A stretch of DNA of 64,000 nt. Source: an uncultured Bacteroides sp. GTDB taxonomy: Bacteria > Bacteroidota > Bacteroidia > Bacteroidales > Bacteroidaceae. Under the pieces are notes generated by a model. That model ran no database searches and was not told the origin of the DNA. It saw only the letters and a program-made list of their open reading frames with translations. A program made the position numbers and the translations under genes. Position 1 is the first letter of the stretch. The number at the start of each line of letters is the position of its first letter. Location: contig NZ_OY787464.1 in the NCBI RefSeq assembly GCF_963678845.1, forward strand, positions 1,550,001-1,614,000. Reading direction: 5' to 3'. Positions 36,081 to 43,495 of the stretch are shown piece after piece.

Positions 36081-38246
36081 TTAATTATTTACAGCGAAAG
36101 CCTTACTAAAAACCTCCTTAGCCACCGTTACACAATCATTTTCAGGAACAGCAGAATACGGATTAGTAGCCTTTGTCCATGGTTCTTCCATGGAATAATA
36201 ATCTAGTTCCACCATTGGTTTACCATCCAGTACATCTGAAAGAGTCTTCCAATATGCCGCCCAACGTTTGTAATAGAAATCCTTCAAAATACCGTTCCAC
36301 TCTTTGTGTGCATAATCACGGAGACCTCCATCATTAGCTGAATAACGATTACCCCATGTGGTAATCTGCACACGTGCGTTCCATTCGTAAAGATTCTTTT
36401 CTTCTTCGTTATTACCCAAATTACGTGCCTTTTCAATCCAGTTACCCACCCGAAACTCGCGACGTGTTCCCAGCAACTTATCCTGCAAAAGCAGTAAATT
36501 AAGGAACTCTTCCGAATCTTTTCTGAATGCTTTCTTGTCGAAACTCTTAAAATCGGCTATCGCATGGTTATAAACAATGCGACCACGGTCGGCTAAAGAC
36601 TGACGAACGATATCCACCAAGTCATATTCAAAATTGTTGTTTCCTTTGTACTTATCTGCCACTTGCAACATTAACCGTGCAGCATTTTCTGTTGTTGTTG
36701 GATCATAATAATTCTCCATTTTCGACCAACTGGAAACCTGAAAATTATTCAGTGACGGACGGCCACAGAATATAGACTCATGAGTTCCCTGTTGGTTATT
36801 TCCCTGCGGACAATTTAATATGCCGTTAGCTAATGCAGTCCAAGCCTGTTCTATTGTATTGTCTTTCACCCCATATCTCGCCTTCAAATATCCTTTCAGC
36901 CACTCCATTCTGGTGAACTTCTCGGAACGCCATGGCAATTCAGTCATCAGTTCAAACATCATCGGATTATTTTCAATACCCTCCATGGTTAGCCCGATGC
37001 CTTTCAAATGTTCAGCTTGTGGATTATTCTTTGTCAGATAGAAATTATCAAGCAATTGATCCATGCGACCATGCAGACCTACTTTAGCACCAAAATTCTC
37101 AAGCATACAGAAAAGCCAGTCATGCTGTTTATATCCGCCTTCTCTGTACCAGAGTGAAGGTTTCATTCCCCACATAGGGCGACATTCACTGAAAAGATCA
37201 AGTACCAAAAGGTCGCCATTCTTCATATTCTTTATCATATCCTCGCGTGGATTTTCAGTCCATCCCTGAACTACCCACACAGCTTTGGCATTCACTATTT
37301 TCATAGCGTCCATCACAGCCTTCCCTGCAGCATCAAGATCTACTTTCTCAATGCCTTTTGCCTCATGGAACGGATCCATTGAATAATAGTTCGCTTTACC
37401 GAAAAGTGCTTCCTGCTCTTTGTAGTACAAGGCTGCAATCTCCTTGAAACGACTGTCCGTTGGTTGCAAGAAAGTAGGACGTAGATATCCGTTCCACAAT
37501 TCCGCATCAGTCACATTCAATCCCAGTTTCTGCTTTGCATCGTGAGGCATCATTCCCGAATATCCAGGAAACACAGGCTCAATTCCATACTCCTTCATGC
37601 GCTTCAGGATCTTCTTCTGTAAAGCCGTTTGTTGTATGTACCATGAATCAGGATTAGGGCCTCCCCATCCTTCCAGATTATTCATTTCCCACCAAGCCAT
37701 GAAAGCCGGTCCGGAGATGAATTTATTTATTTCTTCCTTGTTATAACCCAGTTTTTTGAGCATATTAAACCACACACACTCCTCGCCTACTATGGCTAGC
37801 GGCAAATTGATACCGTGCAATGCCATCCAGTCAATTTCCTGCTCCCATCGTTTCCAGTCCCAGAAAGCCATGGAGTAAGAGTATGTGCAATAATTGAAAT
37901 CGTAACGTAGTTTCAACGAAGTTTCATGGCGTTCCTTATTGATTACTCTTGGTAATTTGGCTGGTAATTTAGCCGTCATACCATTCCACGAAAGCTGCAC
38001 TCCGGCATAGTATTTCAAATACCAGTTGATTCCTGTGGCCACATTCACGTAATTATTACCGCGAATAACCACCTGGTCACCTTTCTGGTCGAGTTCAAAA
38101 TAATCGTTGTTCCCGCTTTTCTTTATTTCAATAGCAAACTTTTTGGAAGCACCTTTATCGATACGTTCCAACATTCCAGTAATCGGATTGGCAAACAGCT
38201 GGCAGGTAATCCAGCTCATCATGAGTATACTGAGTATCCTTTTCAT
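36081..38246 (-). CDS. GH89 alpha-N-acetylglucosaminidase
   Basis: 721 residues from the ATG at 38246 (signal peptide MKRILSILMMSWITCQLFA). An ATG four codons earlier (38258) is possible but would sit right at the predicted transcription start. The layout is that of NAGLU/GH89: an N-terminal small domain, then the barrel with RYDFNYCTYSYSMAFWDWKRWEQEIDWMALHGINLPLA, VGEECVWFN and GPAFMAWWEMNNLEGWGGPN, and a C-terminal helical domain (HKEWNGILKDFYYKRW). It removes terminal alpha-linked GlcNAc from heparan-type chains or from mucin-type O-glycans. It is the first gene of an operon that carries the putative HTCS operator. Confidence 0.94.
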   Translation of the reverse strand: MKRILSILMMSWITCQLFANPITGMLERIDKGASKKFAIEIKKSGNNDYFELDQKGDQVVIRGNNYVNVATGINWYLKYYAGVQLSWNGMTAKLPAKLPRVINKERHETSLKLRYDFNYCTYSYSMAFWDWKRWEQEIDWMALHGINLPLAIVGEECVWFNMLKKLGYNKEEINKFISGPAFMAWWEMNNLEGWGGPNPDSWYIQQTALQKKILKRMKEYGIEPVFPGYSGMMPHDAKQKLGLNVTDAELWNGYLRPTFLQPTDSRFKEIAALYYKEQEALFGKANYYSMDPFHEAKGIEKVDLDAAGKAVMDAMKIVNAKAVWVVQGWTENPREDMIKNMKNGDLLVLDLFSECRPMWGMKPSLWYREGGYKQHDWLFCMLENFGAKVGLHGRMDQLLDNFYLTKNNPQAEHLKGIGLTMEGIENNPMMFELMTELPWRSEKFTRMEWLKGYLKARYGVKDNTIEQAWTALANGILNCPQGNNQQGTHESIFCGRPSLNNFQVSSWSKMENYYDPTTTENAARLMLQVADKYKGNNNFEYDLVDIVRQSLADRGRIVYNHAIADFKSFDKKAFRKDSEEFLNLLLLQDKLLGTRREFRVGNWIEKARNLGNNEEEKNLYEWNARVQITTWGNRYSANDGGLRDYAHKEWNGILKDFYYKRWAAYWKTLSDVLDGKPMVELDYYSMEEPWTKATNPYSAVPENDCVTVAKEVFSKAFAVNN

Positions 38247-38265
38247 AAGTATTAACATTTGAGGG

Positions 38266-38321
38266 CAAATATAAGGCTTTCCCTATATATATAGGATGAA
38301 AAATAAAAAATAAAGGTCGAA
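38266..38321 (-). promoter_or_regulatory. GH89 operon promoter with direct-repeat operator
   Basis: TATATTTG (38273-38266) is a full -7 match, 19 bases before the ATG at 38246. No -33 TTTG is present. The repeats TAGGATGAA (38292-38300) and AAGGTCGAA (38313-38321), plus-strand view, are 21 bp apart and sit 26 bases from the -7 box, against 25 bases in the susC promoter. The remaining gap to 38697 has only AT-rich sequence; a 72-codon open frame at 38252-38470 has no support. Confidence 0.65.
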
Positions 38322-38697
38322 AAACAAACACTAGACATGAAAGTAGGCAAGAGTCTTTTTCCGGAATTCATAAGCAAAACAACTCGGATATCTTCAAAAT
38401 CTTCCGCCAATAAATAAAAATTATAAATCAGTGTTTCGTCAAAACAACCTTTTTTTGGGAAATAGAACATATATTTTTTTAAAGGCTAGCTGCTCAGGGA
38501 GCAATCATACAAAAAAAGGGAAATATTATCTCACCCCCTATAAAAAAAATGGCATAGTTGCCCGCGCAGAGATTTTAGTACTAAATTGCACTTCTAAGTT
38601 ACTCTATAATTTTATGTAAGTACATGCTAAATTAGAATTTCCACTCGTCCGAGACAGTAGCCATACTCCCGATGGGTTGCAAAGACTAGAGCTATAT

Positions 38698-39588
38698 TTA
38701 AACAATAATCTTTTTCTTTCTGTAATTCTCCCGAAATTCTTTTGGAGAGCAATCTTTCTTCTTTTTGAATATACGGTTAAAGTTGGAAAGGTTATTGAAA
38801 CCGCACTCATAACATATTTCAGCAACAGACTGAGTTGAATCTACAAGCAGACGTGTAGAATAGCCTAAACGAATATCGATAATATAATCTGAAAGATTTT
38901 TGCCTGTACGAAGTTTGAAAAAGCGGCTAAAGGAAACAGGAGTCATCCCTGCAAGATCGGCTAATTGGGAAAGCCTGATTTCATCTTTATAATGTTCATT
39001 TATGTAATCCTGAACCTTCTGCACACGACGACTGTCTGAATGAACTCCAACCTTAGCAAAAGAAGAACTTGAAAGAGTGTGAACATCATCACAAAGAGAC
39101 AGTTCATAAAGTATTGTCATAAACTTAATCACTGCATAAAACCCTTCTTTCTCGGAAGCCAGTTTATCGAGTAAATGATATACTTTCAGGATTGCCGACA
39201 TAGGAAAGCTAAGCCCTTTCTGAGCTTTTTCAAGCATTTTCTGTATGCTGTCAAACTGATTTTTGTTTATGAAACTCTTAAAGAATACATCGGAAGAGAA
39301 TTGAATTGTTATTTCACGAATCTGTTCAGAAGTACACTCGTGCTGTTCCCATACATGTTCCAGATCTTTTCCTGTAATGAGCACTAAATCATATTCTCCA
39401 ATAACTTCTGCTGAATCACCAACAATACGTCTCACGCCGGCAGCTTTCTCGGTAAAGTTAAGCTCGAATTCCTGATGACTATGAATAGGATAGGTAAACT
39501 CTTTTTTATAACGTTCAGCAATATAAAAACAGTCCTTATCAGATAAAGGAGTTATCTCGTGGATAATGTTATTTGTGTTTGTGTTCAT
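38698..39588 (-). CDS. AraC-family transcriptional regulator
   Basis: 296 residues. An N-terminal cupin-like ligand domain (FTYPIHSHQEFELNF, about 30-110) is joined by a helical linker to a C-terminal double helix-turn-helix (about 195-290; LSQLADLAGMTPVSFSRFFK and VAEICYECGFNNLSNFNRIFKK). The layout is that of AraC regulators sensing a small molecule, often a sugar. It stands alone between the GH89 locus and the TCA-cycle operon, and its target is unknown. Its promoter is covered by a 12-bp inverted repeat, which suggests autoregulation. Confidence 0.93.
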   Translation of the reverse strand: MNTNTNNIIHEITPLSDKDCFYIAERYKKEFTYPIHSHQEFELNFTEKAAGVRRIVGDSAEVIGEYDLVLITGKDLEHVWEQHECTSEQIREITIQFSSDVFFKSFINKNQFDSIQKMLEKAQKGLSFPMSAILKVYHLLDKLASEKEGFYAVIKFMTILYELSLCDDVHTLSSSSFAKVGVHSDSRRVQKVQDYINEHYKDEIRLSQLADLAGMTPVSFSRFFKLRTGKNLSDYIIDIRLGYSTRLLVDSTQSVAEICYECGFNNLSNFNRIFKKKKDCSPKEFRENYRKKKIIV

Positions 39589-39599
39589 TTAGGCATAGG

Positions 39600-39640
39600 T
39601 TAATAAAGTATCACACAACAAATATACAATACTTTATTAA
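39600..39640 (-). promoter_or_regulatory. araC-type gene promoter inside a perfect 12-bp inverted repeat
   Basis: TTAATAAAGTAT (39600-39611) and ATACTTTATTAA (39629-39640) are perfect inverted repeats, 17 bases apart. Between them lies TATATTTG (39626-39619, minus strand), a full -7 match, with GTTG at 39649-39646 near the -33 position. A regulator bound to both arms would sit directly over the transcription start. Confidence 0.6.
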
Positions 39641-39659
39641 ATATGCAACATCCTATAGA

Positions 39660-40916
39660 TTAATTTTTTAGTGAACGAAAATCGGCTCCTGTGGGACTTT
39701 GGAATACAGCCAAATCAAATTCGGAAACAACAGCAAGAACATGATCCATTACATCTGCTTGAATCTGTTCATAAACGGCTGATTCTTTTGAATAGGTAAA
39801 GAAATAAAGCTCCAGAGGAATTCCCTTTTCAGTAGGTTGCAAATGTCTTACCATAAGAGTCATATCCTGATTCACAGAAGAAAGATTTCTTAAGTAGCGC
39901 TCCAGATAAGCACGAAATACACCTAAATTTGTTTGTCGGCGTCCATTCACAAGGACAGAATCATCTACGCCACATTCCTGATTATAAGCTTTTAGCTCCT
40001 CTTCTGTTTCTTCAATATATTCCTTTATCAAGGATATCTTTCTAAATCTCTCCAGTACTTCCAGCGTACAAAACCTTACGCTATTCATATCAATATTAAT
40101 GGAACGTTTCACGCGGCGACCGCCAGACTCATGCATTCCTCTCCAGTTTTGAAAAGAATCACTGACCAATGCGTAAGGTGGTAACGTAGTAATTGTATTA
40201 TCCCAGTTACGTACTTTAACCGTATTTAAAGTAACCTCTAACACAATACCGTCTGCATTATATTTAGGCATGGTAATCCAGTCGCCCGGCCGAAGCATAT
40301 TATTGGCAGAAAGCTGAATGCCGGAAATAAATCCCATAATACTATCCTTGAATACCAATATAAGAATAGCTGCCGAAGCACCTAACCCAGCTAAAAGTGA
40401 TGCAGGAGATTTATCAAACAACACACTGATGATAAGTATACCACCTATAAAAAACACGATAACCTGTGCAGTTTGCAATAATCCTTTTAATGGCCGGTCA
40501 TGATACTTTTCATTTTCGTTATAGGCTATATATATTGCAGTACAAAAGGTTACTATAAAACGCATTGTCACCGCAATAATATAAATCTCGGTTGTTTTGA
40601 GTATTAATGTATAAAGTTCCGAGCTTTTAGGGAAGGCAATTGGGAAGAAAAAGTAAATTAACACTGGAGCCACAATGTGACAAAGCTTAGTCATCACCTT
40701 CTCGTCAAAGACTATATCGTCCCATGTGGCTTTTGTTTTGGTTACTATCTTCTTAACTACTTTCAACAATATCAGCCTACAAGTATAATCAATCAATAAA
40801 GCTGTCCCGATAATTAAACCGAAAATAACCCACTGATCTAAACTATTCGCCTCCTCAGGCGTAAGTCCAAGGAGGCGAAGAAGATTATTCATCCATTGAG
40901 TAATCACATTTTCCAT
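39660..40916 (-). CDS. MscS-family mechanosensitive channel (YbdG-like)
   Basis: 418 residues from the ATG at 40916; a TTG nine bases upstream would overlap the citrate synthase stop and is less likely. Five membrane helices occupy about 30-190. The pore-lining helix is rich in Ala/Gly (SLLAGLGASAAILILVFKDSIMGFISGIQL), followed by the MscS beta-domain (RPGDWITMPKYNADGIVLEVTLNTVKVRNWDNTITTLPPYALV). The length and five-helix form match E. coli YbdG rather than short MscS. It would release solutes during osmotic downshift. It follows citrate synthase by five bases and seems to be the tail of the TCA operon. Confidence 0.9.
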   Translation of the reverse strand: MENVITQWMNNLLRLLGLTPEEANSLDQWVIFGLIIGTALLIDYTCRLILLKVVKKIVTKTKATWDDIVFDEKVMTKLCHIVAPVLIYFFFPIAFPKSSELYTLILKTTEIYIIAVTMRFIVTFCTAIYIAYNENEKYHDRPLKGLLQTAQVIVFFIGGILIISVLFDKSPASLLAGLGASAAILILVFKDSIMGFISGIQLSANNMLRPGDWITMPKYNADGIVLEVTLNTVKVRNWDNTITTLPPYALVSDSFQNWRGMHESGGRRVKRSINIDMNSVRFCTLEVLERFRKISLIKEYIEETEEELKAYNQECGVDDSVLVNGRRQTNLGVFRAYLERYLRNLSSVNQDMTLMVRHLQPTEKGIPLELYFFTYSKESAVYEQIQADVMDHVLAVVSEFDLAVFQSPTGADFRSLKN

Positions 40917-40921
40917 ACTTA

Positions 40922-42271
40922 TCAAATTCGTTCTGAGATAGGAATATATTCCTGTACTTCAAGTACATTCTTGTAAGCAGGACGGATTATTCGTTTACCT
41001 TCAAAATTAAGTTCTTCTATGCGGTGAGCCGACCATCCCACAATACGTGACATAGCAAACAAAGGGGTAAATATTTCCTGAGGAAGCCCTATCATTTCAT
41101 AAACAAAGCCCGAATAAAAATCTACATTACTGCAGACCTTTTTGCCACCTTCGCCTTTAAATTTGTTGAAACATTCAATAGCGCGTTCTTCCAACAATTC
41201 AAGGAAATTAAATTCTTCCTCGCAGCCTTTTTCTTTTGCCAAATCACGAGCCATCTCTTTCAGCAACACTGCACGTGGATCTGATATAGTGTAAACAGCA
41301 TGCCCGATTCCGTAAATAAGTCCTGTTTTATTATATGCCTCCTTATTTAATATACGGTTCATGTATGTATCAATTTCTTTTATATTTGTCCAATCCTTAA
41401 TCTGATTTTTGAGGTGATTGAACATATCTACCACCTGAATATTTGCACCACCATGCAAAGGGCCTTTCAATGATCCAATACCAGCAGCAATGGAAGAATA
41501 AGTATCTGTGCCGGTTGAAGATGTTACCCTTACAGTAAAAGTAGAGTTATTACCACCACCATGCTCTGCATGTAAAATAAGTAGCAGGTCGAGCGTGCGT
41601 GCTTCCAGATCAGTATATTCTTTCTTCAGCATATAAAGGAAGTTTTCTGCAATAGAAAGATCCTCTCTAGGATGACGAATGTGCAATGAAAGTCCAAAAG
41701 TTGCATGTCTGAGTATATTATAGGCATAAGCAATAATCGTAGGAAACTTAGAGATCAGTTCAATACTTTGACGCATCAGATTATCACGTGAAGTATCATC
41801 CGGATTAACATCATAGGTATACATTTCGAGCACACTACGAGCCAGAATATTCATAATATTATTCCCCTCCAGATCCAGAATATTCATTTTCACTTTCTGT
41901 TCCAAAGGCATATTTTCGTTAATAAGCTCTTTAAACGAGGCTAATTCTTCTTTATCAGGAAGACCACCTGAAAGCAAAAGATAAGCAACTTCTTCAAATC
42001 CAAAACGACGCTCTTTAATTACGGCATGCGAAATATCTTCCAAATCCAATCCGCGGTAGAATAGTTTTCCGGGAATGGGCTGCAGCCCACCACCAGGAAT
42101 GCGTTCGTAACCAACCACATTACCTATTTTAGTTAGCCCAACAAGTACTCCTGTACCATCTTCATTACGTAAGCCACGCTTTACTCCATACAGTGTAAAA
42201 AGCTCATTATCAATTTTTGCCGTGTTCTTTATAGACTCCGATAATTTGTAAATGATATATTCCTTTTTCAT
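40922..42271 (-). CDS. gltA: Citrate synthase
   Basis: 449 residues. The active-site blocks are present: first His in GPLHGGANIQ, second His in GIGHAVYTISDPRA and Asp in SNVDFYSGFVY. The N-terminal region (about 1-65) is longer than in the dimeric enzymes but lacks the Cys-rich NADH-binding domain of proteobacteria. It condenses acetyl-CoA and oxaloacetate as the entry to the oxidative branch toward 2-oxoglutarate and glutamate, used in anaerobic Bacteroides for biosynthesis. It lies 12 bases behind isocitrate dehydrogenase in the same operon. Confidence 0.96.
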   Translation of the reverse strand: MKKEYIIYKLSESIKNTAKIDNELFTLYGVKRGLRNEDGTGVLVGLTKIGNVVGYERIPGGGLQPIPGKLFYRGLDLEDISHAVIKERRFGFEEVAYLLLSGGLPDKEELASFKELINENMPLEQKVKMNILDLEGNNIMNILARSVLEMYTYDVNPDDTSRDNLMRQSIELISKFPTIIAYAYNILRHATFGLSLHIRHPREDLSIAENFLYMLKKEYTDLEARTLDLLLILHAEHGGGNNSTFTVRVTSSTGTDTYSSIAAGIGSLKGPLHGGANIQVVDMFNHLKNQIKDWTNIKEIDTYMNRILNKEAYNKTGLIYGIGHAVYTISDPRAVLLKEMARDLAKEKGCEEEFNFLELLEERAIECFNKFKGEGGKKVCSNVDFYSGFVYEMIGLPQEIFTPLFAMSRIVGWSAHRIEELNFEGKRIIRPAYKNVLEVQEYIPISERI

Positions 42272-42283
42272 AAGCGTACATTT

Positions 42284-43468
42284 TTATTTCTCAATGATTG
42301 AAACAATTAAATCGCGAAACTCAGTTGTTGACAAAGAAACCCCATCCGGCATAAAACGAGCCAGATCGTTTGTTGCTTTACAGCTTTCAAAAGCATTTTC
42401 CATTGCTGAGGTAATGAGACCAGCAGCTTCGTTCCATCCAAAATATTCAAGCATCATCACAGCCGACAGCAATAATGACGATGGGTTTACGCAATTCTTA
42501 CCGGCTATATTAGGAGCTGTTCCATGAGTAGCCTCAAATATTGCATGACCGGAATTATAATTAATATTTGCTCCGGGTGCTATACCAATACCTCCAACCA
42601 TGGCAGCCAACTGATCGGAAATATAATCACCATTAAGATTTAATGTAGCAATTACAGAATATTCTTCCGGAATCAATAAGGTGTTTTGCAGAAATGCATC
42701 GGCTATAACATCTTTAATAACAATTTTCCCTTCGCGTAGTTCATTTGCAAACTCACGTTCTGCTAATTCATATCCCCATTTCTTAAATCCACCTTCTGTG
42801 AATTTCATGATATTTCCTTTGTGAACAATAGTCACACTTGGTAATCCATTTGTCAAAGCATAGCTGATAGCGGCACGAACCAAACGTTCTGTTCCCTCTT
42901 TTGAAACCGGTTTTACACCGAAAGAAGATGTTTCCGGGAAACGTACTTTTTTCACTCCCATCTCATCACGAAGAAAACGATAGAACTTTTCAGCCTCAGG
43001 TGTACCTTGTTCCCATTCTATTCCGGCATAGATATCTTCTGTGTTTTCACGGAAAATATGCATATCCACTTTCTGGGGCTCTTTAACCGGAGAAACGACT
43101 CCCTTGAACCAGCGAACCGGACGAAGACATACGTATAAATCAAGTTCCTGTCTGAGTGCCACATTCAATGAGCGGATTCCTCCACCTATAGGAGTTGTCA
43201 GAGGGCCTTTGATTCCCACATAATAATCCTTGAACGCTTGCATTGTTTCTTCAGGCAACCATGATCCGGTAGCATTAAATGCTTTTTCCCCGGCAAGTAC
43301 TTCTATCCACTCAATTTCTCTTTTACCCTGATAAGCTGCTTTTAAAGCTGCATTAACAATAGCCTGAGTAGCAGGAGTAATTTCTGCTCCCACTCCATCT
43401 CCCATAATAAAGGGAACTGTTACATGGTCGGGTATAACAAGTCGACCGTTTTCATTCGTTATTTTCAT
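42284..43468 (-). CDS. icd: Isocitrate dehydrogenase (probably NADP-dependent)
   Basis: 394 residues of the isocitrate/isopropylmalate dehydrogenase family. The substrate loop is GGGIRSLNVALRQELDLYVCLRPV, with Ser and Asn for isocitrate. Metal and cofactor regions include ENTEDIYAGIEW, TIVHKGNIMKFTEGGFKKWGYE and ATHGTAPNIAGK. It converts isocitrate to 2-oxoglutarate. Operon position between aconitase (27 bases upstream) and citrate synthase (12 bases downstream) fixes the role. Cofactor choice is inferred from the family, not proven by a residue I can point to. Confidence 0.95.
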   Translation of the reverse strand: MKITNENGRLVIPDHVTVPFIMGDGVGAEITPATQAIVNAALKAAYQGKREIEWIEVLAGEKAFNATGSWLPEETMQAFKDYYVGIKGPLTTPIGGGIRSLNVALRQELDLYVCLRPVRWFKGVVSPVKEPQKVDMHIFRENTEDIYAGIEWEQGTPEAEKFYRFLRDEMGVKKVRFPETSSFGVKPVSKEGTERLVRAAISYALTNGLPSVTIVHKGNIMKFTEGGFKKWGYELAEREFANELREGKIVIKDVIADAFLQNTLLIPEEYSVIATLNLNGDYISDQLAAMVGGIGIAPGANINYNSGHAIFEATHGTAPNIAGKNCVNPSSLLLSAVMMLEYFGWNEAAGLITSAMENAFESCKATNDLARFMPDGVSLSTTEFRDLIVSIIEK

Positions 43469-43495
43469 ACCTATTTACCTATTTCACCTATTAAA

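Noticed and set aside
38252..38470. A 72-codon open frame upstream of GH89
   Set aside because: It overlaps the GH89 promoter, operator and start, has no recognisable protein character and no start signals.
40917..40925. TTG start for the MscS-type channel
   Set aside because: An ATG at 40916 is available directly behind and avoids overlapping the citrate synthase stop.
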